Shown: positions 8,378-16,059 of the stretch, in pieces
Layout: each line of letters begins with the position of its first letter
Numbering within the stretch: position 1 is the first letter of the stretch
Assembly (NCBI RefSeq): GCF_039889165.1
Contig: NZ_JAYMYY010000006.1
Span: forward strand, 186,001-250,000
Length of the DNA: 64,000 bases
DNA from: Pseudocitrobacter cyperus
GTDB lineage: Bacteria; Pseudomonadota; Gammaproteobacteria; Enterobacterales; Enterobacteriaceae
Reading direction: 5' to 3'
Translations under genes and position numbers: made by a program
Notes under the pieces: generated by a model
What the model saw: only the letters and a program-made list of their open reading frames with translations
Database searches by the model: none
What the model was told of the DNA's origin: nothing

Positions 8378-8763
8378 GGGGACGCCGGGTTTGTCAGGAA
8401 AGTCTTATGATAAGAAACCCGGGGACAGATGACCAGTTGAAAGCCCGGAAACGGGAAATAGGAAAAACCCTGCTTTTAAAAGGGGATAATCGATTAGCAT
8501 GCTAAATAATGGGCAAAGGCTGACAGTTAATGCGCTCTTATGAAAACAGCAAGATACATAAAAGTTAAATTATTGTTTTTAAGATATCGGGATGGGTACC
8601 TGGTGTTTTAATGATTTTTTTAACCTTCCTCATTTAGCCGCGAAAACTATTTTTTCTCCAGCCTCTCGACAGACTGTTTTTTTTCAGGTTATTTTCTAAA
8701 CACGCCACTGTCGTGGCAGCGTCGCTCGGACGGTCCGGGCGCTAACGTGAATCTGAGGAACCT
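8378..8763. other. 386-bp divergent ypdA/alaC intergenic region
   Basis: AT-rich gap that must contain both promoters. Two structures stand out. Close to ypdA there is an 8-bp perfect inverted repeat (8385-8392 with 8415-8422). In the alaC leader there are two adjacent hairpins (8704-8717 and 8723-8741) just before its TGAGGAA ribosome site. I see no gene. Confidence 0.6.
8385..8422 (-). promoter_or_regulatory. ypdA leader hairpin
   Basis: CCGGGTTT and AAACCCGG pair perfectly around a 22-nt loop that contains a second small CTTAT/ATAAG stem. On the minus-strand RNA the stem ends 7 nt before the ypdA start, where no good Shine-Dalgarno is present. It could affect translation initiation. Confidence 0.35.
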
Positions 8764-10005
8764 ATGGCTGAATCCAGTCCTGAACGCCGTTTTACGCGTA
8801 TCGATCGTTTACCCCCTTATGTTTTCAACATCACCGCTGAACTAAAAATGGCTGCGCGTCGGCGCGGCGAAGATATTATCGATTTCAGCATGGGGAACCC
8901 GGACGGTGCGACCCCGCCGCACATCGTTGAAAAGCTCTGTACCGTCGCCCAGCGGCCGGATACGCATGGCTATTCCACCTCGCGCGGGATACCGCGCCTG
9001 CGTCGTGCTATTTCGCGCTGGTATCAGGATCGCTATAACGTCGGGATCGACCCGGAAAGCGAAGCGATCGTCACCATTGGTTCAAAAGAGGGGCTGGCGC
9101 ACCTGATGCTGGCAACGCTCGATCATGGCGACACCGTACTGGTGCCGAACCCTAGCTACCCCATTCATATCTATGGCGCGGTGATTGCCGGTGCACAGGT
9201 GCGTTCCGTGCCGCTGGTTGAAGGTGTCGATTTCTTTAACGAACTGGAACGCGCCATTCGCGAAAGCTACCCGAAACCGAAGATGATGATCCTCGGCTTC
9301 CCGTCAAACCCGACAGCGCAGTGTGTCGAACTGGAATTTTTCGAGAAAGTGGTCGCGCTGGCGAAACGCTATGATGTGCTGGTGGTGCATGATCTGGCCT
9401 ATGCCGATATCGTTTATGACGGCTGGAAAGCGCCATCGATTATGCAGGTGCCGGGCGCACGCGATGTGGCGGTAGAGTTCTTTACCCTGTCGAAAAGTTA
9501 CAACATGGCGGGCTGGCGCATCGGCTTTATGGTCGGCAACAAAACGCTGGTGAACGCACTGGCGCGTATCAAAAGCTATCACGACTACGGTACATTTACG
9601 CCGTTGCAGGTAGCGGCTATCGCCGCGTTAGAGGGCGATCAACAGTGTGTCCACGATATTGCCGCTCAGTATAAGCGCCGTCGCGATGTGCTGGTGAAAG
9701 GGCTGCATGAAGCCGGTTGGATGGTTGAATGCCCGAAAGCGTCCATGTACGTGTGGGCGAAAATCCCGGAACCGTATGCCGCGATGGGCTCGCTGGAGTT
9801 TGCGAAAAAGCTGCTGCAGGAGGCTAAAGTCTGCGTTTCGCCGGGGATCGGCTTCGGCGACTACGGCGACACTCACGTGCGCTTTGCGCTGATTGAAAAC
9901 CGCGATCGTATTCGTCAGGCGGTGCGGGGGATTAAAGCCATGTTCCGCGCTGACGGCCTGCTGCCTTCAGGCGCAAAGCACGGTGCTGAAAGCGCGGAAT
10001 CATAA
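8764..10005 (+). CDS. alaC: glutamate-pyruvate (alanine) aminotransferase AlaC
   Basis: A 413-residue class I/II PLP-dependent aminotransferase (E. coli AlaC, formerly YfdZ), making L-alanine from pyruvate with glutamate as amino donor. Visible are MGNPDGATPPHI near the N-terminus, the cofactor-contact VHDLAYAD, the Schiff-base lysine in SKSYNMAGWR and the C-terminal carboxylate-binding Arg in VRFALIEN. The start at 8764 has TGAGGAA 5 nt upstream. It is monocistronic, ended by a strong terminator, with conserved ypdK just beyond. Confidence 0.95.
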   Translation: MAESSPERRFTRIDRLPPYVFNITAELKMAARRRGEDIIDFSMGNPDGATPPHIVEKLCTVAQRPDTHGYSTSRGIPRLRRAISRWYQDRYNVGIDPESEAIVTIGSKEGLAHLMLATLDHGDTVLVPNPSYPIHIYGAVIAGAQVRSVPLVEGVDFFNELERAIRESYPKPKMMILGFPSNPTAQCVELEFFEKVVALAKRYDVLVVHDLAYADIVYDGWKAPSIMQVPGARDVAVEFFTLSKSYNMAGWRIGFMVGNKTLVNALARIKSYHDYGTFTPLQVAAIAALEGDQQCVHDIAAQYKRRRDVLVKGLHEAGWMVECPKASMYVWAKIPEPYAAMGSLEFAKKLLQEAKVCVSPGIGFGDYGDTHVRFALIENRDRIRQAVRGIKAMFRADGLLPSGAKHGAESAES

Positions 10006-10020
10006 AGCGCGAACAGACAT

Positions 10021-10054
10021 AAAAAAACAGGAGCCTTTTGGCTCCTGTTTTTTT
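10021..10054. terminator. bidirectional terminator alaC/ypdK
   Basis: Perfect 15-bp stem (10021-10035 with 10040-10054) with a TTTT loop; A7 on one flank and T7 on the other. It serves alaC on the plus strand and ypdK on the minus strand. Confidence 0.95.
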
Positions 10055-10055
10055 A

Positions 10056-10127
10056 CTAAATCATCAGGGCAAATGTACCGGCCCAAACGATGACCATAAA
10101 CGACACACCCATAAATAGATATTTCAC
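10056..10127 (-). CDS. ypdK: small membrane protein YpdK (23 aa)
   Basis: A 23-codon reading frame starting with GTG encodes MKYLFMGVSFMVIVWAGTFA followed by LMI, a single transmembrane helix. It differs by only two or three residues from E. coli YpdK, which lies at the same place beside alaC. GGAGAG is 9 nt before the start. It is a membrane protein of unknown function. The alaC terminator, read backward, ends it. Confidence 0.9.
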   Translation of the reverse strand: MKYLFMGVSFMVIVWAGTFALMI

Positions 10128-10763
10128 GACTCATCTCTCCGCGTATTTCACGTTTATACGCTTTAACGAAAATATGACCTGCTTTGACTTGTGAGCTGAC
10201 GCACACTGGCATCACCCCTGAATTCGGTGCATTTCTGCTCCAGATGGCGCTAATGTACGCTTAATTTTTAAGGGTGGCAAGTTGCACTTTTCTTATTAAT
10301 TTTTAGTTACTTATAACTGTCGTGAATCGACGACACATTAATTTCTCAGGGTAATATATTCGTTTTCGGCGACGGGCTTTTTTTCAGATGTAATCTAAGT
10401 AAACCCTATTGATTTAATGGTTAATTCCTGAAGGAAAAGAGGGGGCGATAGGGCGTCTCCCGCCTGCTGACAGTTGCCCTTTATGCGACAAATTCCGCAA
10501 CCGGCGACGGCTGACGTGAACTGCCGCCACTTTGTATCACACTGTATCTGGCGCAGGGCAGGATACAGCGGCAGGCAAAAAAGGGGATACGGTGGAATAA
10601 CTGCGACACATGCGGCTGTTTTTATAGTCAGGCGATAAGGCGAAATAAAAATAGTTCCAGTGTTTCCCGGTTGGTTGAAATTTAGTCACTATAATTCCTT
10701 CGCTCACTATCGTTTTTGCTTTTTTTTCCCACTCCCATCCATGCCCGTGTGCAGGAGAAAAAA
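10128..10763. other. 636-bp intergenic region before the hydrolase/two-component operon
   Basis: No convincing gene is seen. It contains the TGTATC direct repeat (10532-10549), an inverted copy GATACA (10562-10567), and a perfect -10 hexamer TATAAT (10690-10695) without a good -35. That fits an activator-dependent promoter for the operon starting at 10764. In E. coli lpxP follows ypdK; it is absent here. Confidence 0.55.
10532..10549 (+). promoter_or_regulatory. direct repeat TGTATC-N4-TGTATC, likely response-regulator site (copy 1)
   Basis: TTGTATCACACTGTATCT carries two TGTATC hexamers one helical turn (10 bp) apart, the typical layout of OmpR-family operator sites. The same 18-bp pattern occurs at 13821-13838, before dipZ. 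The nearest regulator is the OmpR-type protein at 11791-12522. Confidence 0.55.
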
Positions 10764-11780
10764 ATGAATACGTCGGCCACCCCAGTTCGGTTGTTAAAAA
10801 ACAAAACGGTAAAATCAGCTCTTCTGTTTGCGGCGTTGCTCGCTCCTGCGCTTCCGGCGCTGGCAGCGGAGGATTACGCCAGCGAATTTAATAAAATACA
10901 GCAGGTTAACGCAGGCGACCTCAATATTGGCTATGTCGACATCGGCCCGCGTGACGGGCAGGTGGTGATTTTGCTTCACGGCTGGCCCTACGATATTCAT
11001 AGCTATGCGGAAGTCGCGCCTGCGCTTGCCAGTAAGGGGTTTCGGGTGATCGTTCCGCATCTGCGCGGCTATGGCACCACACGCTTTATATCCGCAACCA
11101 CGCCGCGTAACGGCCAGCCGTCAGCCATGGCGGCGGATATTGTGGCATTGATGGACGCGCTGAAAATTAAACAAGCGGATTTTGCCGGGTTTGACTGGGG
11201 GGCACGGACGGCGGATATCGTGGCTGCGTTGTGGCCGGAGCGGGTGAAATCGCTGGTTTCGGTGAGCGGTTATCTGATAAGTAGCCAGAAACTCGGCCAG
11301 CAGCCGCTGCCGCCGCAGGCAGAGCTGCTGTGGTGGTATCAGTTCTATTTCGCCACGCCGCGCGGGGAAGCGGGTTATGCGAAAAACACTCACGATTTCG
11401 CCAAACTCATCTGGCAACAGGCCTCGCCGGGCTGGAAGTTTAGCGATAAAACCTTCAATACCAGCGCGGCATCGCTGGATAACCCGGATCACGTCGCCAT
11501 CACCATCAGTAATTATCGCTGGCGTCTGGGGCTGGAGAAGGGCGAAGCAAAATATGACCAGTATGAACAGAAGCTGGCGACGCTGCCTGCCATCACCGTG
11601 CCGACCATTACCATCGAGGGCGGGAAAAACGGCGCGCCGCACCCGGATCCGAAAACTTACGCCGCCCGATTTACCGGTAAATATGAGCACCGCACTTTCA
11701 GTGCCAATGTTGGTCATAACCCGCCGCAGGAAGACCCGGCGGCGTTCACCCAGGCGGTTATCGACGCCGACAAACTGTAA
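10764..11780 (+). CDS. exported alpha/beta hydrolase, epoxide hydrolase-like
   Basis: A 338-residue alpha/beta-hydrolase with a signal peptide (about residues 1-35, LPALAA-ED), so probably periplasmic. The oxyanion motif HGWP (residues 72-75), the nucleophile elbow GFDWGA with Asp144 as nucleophile, and a C-terminal catalytic His (NVGHNPPQED) place it with epoxide hydrolases/haloalkane dehalogenases rather than serine esterases. The ATG at 10764 is preferred over one 16 codons upstream because GGAG precedes it and the signal peptide then has a normal n-region. It is the first gene of an operon: the response regulator starts 11 nt after its stop. Substrate unknown. Confidence 0.8.
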   Translation: MNTSATPVRLLKNKTVKSALLFAALLAPALPALAAEDYASEFNKIQQVNAGDLNIGYVDIGPRDGQVVILLHGWPYDIHSYAEVAPALASKGFRVIVPHLRGYGTTRFISATTPRNGQPSAMAADIVALMDALKIKQADFAGFDWGARTADIVAALWPERVKSLVSVSGYLISSQKLGQQPLPPQAELLWWYQFYFATPRGEAGYAKNTHDFAKLIWQQASPGWKFSDKTFNTSAASLDNPDHVAITISNYRWRLGLEKGEAKYDQYEQKLATLPAITVPTITIEGGKNGAPHPDPKTYAARFTGKYEHRTFSANVGHNPPQEDPAAFTQAVIDADKL

Positions 11781-11790
11781 CGGAGCGCGA

Positions 11791-12522
11791 ATGGATCATA
11801 TCGACTCGGTGCTGGTGGTGGACGACGACCGCGATATCCGCGAGCTGGTCGTCGACTATCTCAATAGTGCGGGCTACCGCGCAACAGGGGCGGCGAATGG
11901 CAAAGAGATGCGCGCGTACCTTACCCACCACCAGGTGGATCTGGTGGTGCTGGATATCATGATGCCGGGCGATGACGGGCTCACGTTGTGTCGTGAATTG
12001 CGCAGCGACCGTCATAAAAACCTGCCGGTGCTCATGTTGACGGCGCGCAGCGATGATGCGGATCGTATTCTTGGGCTGGAAATGGGGGCTGATGACTATC
12101 TGGTGAAGCCCTTCGTCGCCCGGGAACTGCTGGCGCGCATTAAAGCCATTTTACGGCGCTACCGTGCGCTGCCGCCGAATCTGCAAGTCACTGATGCCGG
12201 GCGGCTCATCGCCTTTGGACGCTGGCAACTGGATACAGCGGCCCGTCATCTTCTTGATGATGAGGGGCTGATTGTGGCGCTGAGCGGAGCGGAGTATCGC
12301 CTGCTGCGGGTTTTTCTCGATCACCCGCAGCGGGTGCTCAACCGTGACCAGTTACTGAGCCTGACTCAGGGACGCGATGCGGAGCTGTTTGAACGTTCGA
12401 TAGACCTGCTGGTAAGCCGCCTGCGCCAGCGGCTGAACGATGATGCGCGTGAACCCGCCTATATCAAAACCGTGCGCAGTGAAGGCTATGTGCTGGCGAT
12501 GCCGGTGGAAATTCGCCAGTGA
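11791..12522 (+). CDS. OmpR/PhoB-family response regulator
   Basis: A 243-residue two-component response regulator. The receiver domain (about 1-120) has acidic residues DDD (11-13), phospho-acceptor Asp55 (VVLDIMMPG) and Lys in LVKPF. A C-terminal winged-helix DNA-binding domain (about 140-240; ERSIDLLVSRLRQRL; YIKTVRSEGYVL) follows. The ATG at 11791 opens right at the receiver domain with CGGAGCG upstream; much longer upstream frames run antisensically through the hydrolase gene and are rejected. It overlaps the kinase gene by 4 nt (GTGA). I do not recognise it as a named system. It probably controls its own operon and dipZ through the TGTATC repeats. Confidence 0.9.
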   Translation: MDHIDSVLVVDDDRDIRELVVDYLNSAGYRATGAANGKEMRAYLTHHQVDLVVLDIMMPGDDGLTLCRELRSDRHKNLPVLMLTARSDDADRILGLEMGADDYLVKPFVARELLARIKAILRRYRALPPNLQVTDAGRLIAFGRWQLDTAARHLLDDEGLIVALSGAEYRLLRVFLDHPQRVLNRDQLLSLTQGRDAELFERSIDLLVSRLRQRLNDDAREPAYIKTVRSEGYVLAMPVEIRQ

Positions 12523-13859
12523 AATTATGGCCAAAAACATTACTCTACCGTTTGGTGCTGCTGGTGCTGGCCGGGCTACTGCTGGCTAACGGCCTCACGC
12601 TTGCGCTCCTGCTTTATGAACGGATGAGCAGCGCGCGCAGCGTGATGCTCTCTAACCTTGGCTACGATGTAGCGACCAGCGTGGCGATCCTCGATCGTCT
12701 TCCGGCAAATGAACGCGCCGCCTGGCTGCCGCGTCTGGCGCGGGGGAATTACCATTATCAGACCGATGCTGGAGAGCCCGGCCCTGTCCCCGATAGCTGG
12801 CGCTCCAGGAGCATTGTGGCCTCGTTACAGGAAGCGCTGGGCGAGCGGTATCACATAACGATGAGCGAAATTGCTGGCCCACGCGAGCATATCCAGGCGC
12901 ATTTACGCTTAAGCGACGGCTCGCCGCTGACCATCGATATGCGCCCGCAGTTGCCTGCGCTGGCGCGCTGGCTGCCGGTGGTGCTGATTGTCCAGCCACT
13001 GTTACTGCTGCTGTGCGCCTGGCTTGCGGTGCGTCAGGTGGTGCGTCCGCTTTCGCGCTTTACCCGCGCAGTAGAAACGCTGGAGCCTGCGGCGGCAGAG
13101 CCTCAGGCGATGAGCGAGCAGGGCCCACAAGAGGTACAGCAGGCTGCGCGTGCTTTTAATGCGATGCAAGCGCGTATCCAGCACTATCTTCGGGAGCGCA
13201 CGCAGATCCTTGCCGCCATCTCTCACGACCTGCAAACGCCCATCACCCGGATGAAGCTGCGCGTGGAGACGGCGCAGGAGCCCGCTTTGCGTGAGAAGCT
13301 GTTTCTGGATCTGGATAATATGACGCGGCTGGTGCGCGAGGGCATTGCGTATGCCCGCAGCGCTGAGCCGCTGCTGGAGCCGCAGCATCGCCTCGATCTC
13401 AACGCTTTCCTCGATAGCCTCGTCTGTGACTATACGGACACGGGCAGGGCTGTCGCCTTTTTCCCCGCACAGGCCTCGCCGTTGCTGGAGACTCGCCCCC
13501 AGGCGCTGCGGCGCATTCTGACTAATCTGCTGGATAACGCGCTGAAGTATGGCGGTGAAGCCGAGCTACATCTGTTGCCTGATGACGGGCAGTGGCTGGC
13601 AATTCGCGTGCTGGATAATGGCCCCGGTATCCCCGAGGATGAGCAGGAGGCGGTGCTGCAACCCTTTTATCGCATCGAAAACTCGCGCAATCGCCATACG
13701 GGCGGAACCGGGCTGGGGCTGGCGATTGCCGCGCAACTGGCGGCGCAGCTTCACGGACGGCTGAACCTGGCTAACCGTCCCTGTGGCGGGCTGGCGGTGA
13801 CGCTGTCCTTACCGCTGTCTCTGTATCCTTCTGTATCTCCTGTGGGCGCTGATAAATAG
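12519..13859 (+). CDS. EnvZ-type sensor histidine kinase
   Basis: A 446-residue membrane sensor kinase starting with GTG inside the regulator's stop codon. TM1 is about residues 10-32, the periplasmic sensor about 34-150, TM2 about 152-172, then HAMP. HisKA carries the acceptor His236 (ISHDLQTPITRMK), followed by HATPase_c (NLLDNALKYGG, DNGPGIP, GGTGLGLAI). The HisKA H-box and C-terminal catalytic layout are of the EnvZ/RstB group. The sensor domain is not recognised. With a secreted hydrolase upstream and a thiol-redox protein downstream, an envelope signal is likely (inference). Its 3' end contains the second TGTATC repeat. Confidence 0.9.
   Translation: MKLWPKTLLYRLVLLVLAGLLLANGLTLALLLYERMSSARSVMLSNLGYDVATSVAILDRLPANERAAWLPRLARGNYHYQTDAGEPGPVPDSWRSRSIVASLQEALGERYHITMSEIAGPREHIQAHLRLSDGSPLTIDMRPQLPALARWLPVVLIVQPLLLLLCAWLAVRQVVRPLSRFTRAVETLEPAAAEPQAMSEQGPQEVQQAARAFNAMQARIQHYLRERTQILAAISHDLQTPITRMKLRVETAQEPALREKLFLDLDNMTRLVREGIAYARSAEPLLEPQHRLDLNAFLDSLVCDYTDTGRAVAFFPAQASPLLETRPQALRRILTNLLDNALKYGGEAELHLLPDDGQWLAIRVLDNGPGIPEDEQEAVLQPFYRIENSRNRHTGGTGLGLAIAAQLAAQLHGRLNLANRPCGGLAVTLSLPLSLYPSVSPVGADK
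13821..13838 (+). promoter_or_regulatory. direct repeat TGTATC-N4-TGTATC (copy 2), before dipZ
   Basis: CTGTATCCTTCTGTATCT lies in the last codons of the sensor kinase gene, 121 bp before the dipZ start. It shares the 18-bp pattern YTGTATCNNNCTGTATCT with the copy at 10532-10549. It probably drives or modulates a separate dipZ promoter in the 99-bp gap. Confidence 0.5.
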
Positions 13860-13958
13860 GCTGACAAAACGGCGCGTGGGCGACATACCCGGTATACATC
13901 TCTGCGCTTAAATCACTTCACTGCCTGATATTCAGGCCATCAAAAGGTGAGGTGTAAA

Positions 13959-15137
13959 ATGGCGATTCTCATTGCGTTTGTCGGCGGCATGCTGACGCTT
14001 CTAAGCCCCTGTACGTTGCCCGTTATCCCATTCTTATTTGCCAGCGTAAAAGGGCAGAAACGTCATCTGGCGGCGATGCTAACCGGCATGGTGCTGATGT
14101 TTACTCTGGTCTCTTCTCTGGTCGCCGTTACCAGCGTTTGGGTCGCGCAGGTGGCAACAGCGGGGCGCTGGCTGGCGCTGATCTTTATGACGGTTGTGGC
14201 GCTGTCGCTGATTTCACCGAGAGTGGCCCAGTGGCTGGCCGATCCGCTGGTTCGCCTGGGCAATCAGGTGAATGATAAAAGCAACCAGAACCGTGGCCTG
14301 ACTGCTGCGTTGCTGGCCGGCTTTGCCACCGGGCTGCTGTGGGCACCCTGCGCCGGGCCGGTGTTGGGGGCCATTCTCAGCGTGAGTCTGTTGCAGGGGA
14401 GCGCGGTCTCCGGCAGCGTGCTGCTGGCGGCTTATGGCAGCGGTTGTGCGGCGATGCTGGCGTTGCTGTGGCTAAGTGGCAAACGCATTATGCACTGGCT
14501 GCGAGCGAAAACGGCCGTCGTTGAACGTCTGCGTCAGGGGGCGGGAGTAGCGATGCTGGCTTCGGTGGCGCTGATAGCCACCTGCACGACCAGCGTGATC
14601 CAGGGCGCAACGGCCTTCTCGCAACAACTGGAACAACGGCTGGTGGGGTATCTGCCAGAAACGCCTGTTCGCTTACAACCCGCGGTTGACCGTGCGCCGA
14701 GCAGCCAGTTGCCGCCGCTTGTGGGCGGCACTGCATGGATCAACAGCACACCGTTGTCGCCAGATGCGCTGCAGGGGAAAGTGGTGCTGGTTGATTTCTG
14801 GACTTTCGACTGCATCAACTGCCAGCACACTCTGCCGCACGTGCGCGAGTGGGCGCGGAAATATCCGGGGCTGACGGTCATAGGCGTTCACACGCCAGAG
14901 TATCCCCATGAAAAACAACCGGATGCGGTGAAAGCGGCGGTAAAAAAATGGGGAATCGATTATCCGGTGGTGATGGATAACAACTACCGCATCTGGAGCG
15001 CTTTTGGTAATCGCTACTGGCCTGCGCACTACCTGTTCGATGCCCATGGTCAGCTCCGCTATACCTTTTTTGGCGAGGGGAATTACGACCAACAGGAAGC
15101 GGCAATCGCAACGCTACTCAAAGAGAGCAAAGCCTAA
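13959..15137 (+). CDS. DipZ-like CcdA-thioredoxin fusion membrane protein
   Basis: A 392-residue fusion. Residues 1-215 form a CcdA/DsbD-type six-helix electron carrier with the conserved membrane cysteines Cys18 (LSPCTLP) and Cys131 (WAPCAGP). Residues about 250-392 form a periplasmic TlpA/AhpC-type thioredoxin domain with CINC (Cys285, Cys288) in WTFDCINC. Electrons from cytoplasmic thioredoxin would pass to periplasmic substrates. It resembles mycobacterial DipZ but lacks the C-terminal sugar-binding-like domain. The start at 13959 puts MAILIAFVGGML at the N-terminus, with a purine-rich GGTGAGG upstream. It is separated by 99 nt from the kinase and followed by a REP and a terminator. Confidence 0.85.
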   Translation: MAILIAFVGGMLTLLSPCTLPVIPFLFASVKGQKRHLAAMLTGMVLMFTLVSSLVAVTSVWVAQVATAGRWLALIFMTVVALSLISPRVAQWLADPLVRLGNQVNDKSNQNRGLTAALLAGFATGLLWAPCAGPVLGAILSVSLLQGSAVSGSVLLAAYGSGCAAMLALLWLSGKRIMHWLRAKTAVVERLRQGAGVAMLASVALIATCTTSVIQGATAFSQQLEQRLVGYLPETPVRLQPAVDRAPSSQLPPLVGGTAWINSTPLSPDALQGKVVLVDFWTFDCINCQHTLPHVREWARKYPGLTVIGVHTPEYPHEKQPDAVKAAVKKWGIDYPVVMDNNYRIWSAFGNRYWPAHYLFDAHGQLRYTFFGEGNYDQQEAAIATLLKESKA

Positions 15138-15155
15138 AAGAGTAGAGCGCTTTTG

Positions 15156-15186
15156 GCCGGATAAGGCATTTATGCCGCCATCCGGC
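15156..15186. repeat. REP (repetitive extragenic palindrome)
   Basis: GCCGGATAAGGC (from 15156) and GCCATCCGGC (to 15186) form the classical enterobacterial REP hairpin, placed after the dipZ stop. Such elements stabilise mRNA 3' ends and bind gyrase, Pol I or IHF. Only one unit is seen in the window. Confidence 0.8.
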
Positions 15187-15212
15187 ATCGGCGATAGTGT
15201 AGAAACGAGTGG

Positions 15213-15250
15213 CGAAACGGCGGAAATTTCCGCTGCCGTTTCGTCGCTTT
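15213..15250. terminator. terminator between dipZ and the small exported protein gene
   Basis: CGAAACGGC (15213-15221) pairs with GCCGTTTCG (15235-15243), with an inner GGAAATTTCC palindrome, followed by a T-rich TCGCTTTTCTCTT. It lies between two convergent genes. Confidence 0.75.
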
Positions 15251-15254
15251 TCTC

Positions 15255-15596
15255 TTAATTAAAAGCGACCTTTATGGGATGCTCAGATAATTTTTTACAG
15301 GCCTTTAATTTGTGGCTTTTCGCAAAATAAAACGTGAATTTATCCGTCTCCGGGTGATGCATTAAGGTATCGCCATTGCTGAATTTAAAATACTCCATTC
15401 CGTTATGCATCTCGTGCCCCGACCCCACGTAATAGTGCCCCTTCCACAGTTCCGAGATATGACCAAAGGCATGCAGTGTGATTTCTATCAGACCGCGCGA
15501 AGGGCATTTCAGTTTCAGTACGGTGGAGTTGAAGTTAAGCGCCACGGCGGGTGACGAAAGTGCAAGCAGTACGGTAATAAAAAACAGTTTTTTCAT
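15255..15596 (-). CDS. small exported protein of unknown function
   Basis: A 113-residue protein with a clear signal peptide (about 1-19, SSPAVA-LN). The mature domain has just two cysteines (KLKC near 30 and KAC near 100), which could form a disulfide. It includes the aromatic-rich stretch HYYVGSGHEMHNGMEYFKF. I do not recognise a family. It is convergent with dipZ; a disulfide-bearing periplasmic protein next to a thiol-redox exporter is suggestive but unproven. Upstream, 173 bp separate it from the yjdJ terminator. Confidence 0.6.
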   Translation of the reverse strand: MKKLFFITVLLALSSPAVALNFNSTVLKLKCPSRGLIEITLHAFGHISELWKGHYYVGSGHEMHNGMEYFKFSNGDTLMHHPETDKFTFYFAKSHKLKACKKLSEHPIKVAFN

Positions 15597-15746
15597 GGTC
15601 TTGAGTAAGGTTTTTCTTATGTTGGGGGCGTTTTTTACCGTAACGGAAAGTTTACAAAATTGATGTCAGTCAACTAAAACAGGGTTTTGATTTTGGGAGG
15701 GCGGTTTTTTTGTTGTTTTGGGATCTGTGTCGTGGGCAGAAAAGAG

Positions 15747-15765
15747 AAGCGCTCCGCAGAGCGCT
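15747..15765 (-). terminator. yjdIJ operon terminator
   Basis: AGCGCTC (15748-15754) pairs with GAGCGCT (15759-15765). Read on the minus strand the stem is followed by TCTCTTTTC, just past the yjdJ stop. Confidence 0.75.
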
Positions 15766-15769
15766 GGCA

Positions 15770-16042
15770 TCAAGCGCGAATATCGGCGTATTCCGGGGTG
15801 GTATCAAACTCGTGTTTGGCGAAGGGGCACAGGGGGATAATTTTGCGGTTTTGCTGGCGCATTTTTTCTACCACTTTTGCCACCAGTTTCTTGCCAACGC
15901 CCTGACCCTTAAGAGCGGGGTCGACATCGGTGTGCTCAATAATGGCCAAATGTTCGCCTGTCGGCACAAAAACGACCTCCGCCAGTAGATTCCCGTCGGC
16001 ATCGTTAACGTAAAAACGGTTGTTACCTTCCAGAATGTCCAT
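15770..16042 (-). CDS. yjdJ: YjdJ, small GNAT-like acetyltransferase
   Basis: A 90-residue protein of the minimal Gcn5-like N-acetyltransferase family, matching E. coli YjdJ. The acetyl-CoA-binding signature is VDPALKGQGVGKKLV, and the C-terminal half has PLCPFAKHEF. Such minimal GNATs lack the N-terminal strands of full enzymes; the substrate is unknown. It lies 17 nt downstream of yjdI in the same order as in E. coli. Confidence 0.85.
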   Translation of the reverse strand: MDILEGNNRFYVNDADGNLLAEVVFVPTGEHLAIIEHTDVDPALKGQGVGKKLVAKVVEKMRQQNRKIIPLCPFAKHEFDTTPEYADIRA

Positions 16043-16059
16043 GATTTTCTCGCTTTGGG

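Noticed and set aside
11377..11790. Upstream extension of the response regulator into the hydrolase gene
   Set aside because: The extended part is an out-of-frame read of the hydrolase; the receiver domain starts at 11791 with its own ribosome site.
15156..15186. REP hairpin considered as a small RNA gene
   Set aside because: Sequence is that of a standard REP unit in a 3' gap; no promoter or separate terminator is seen.
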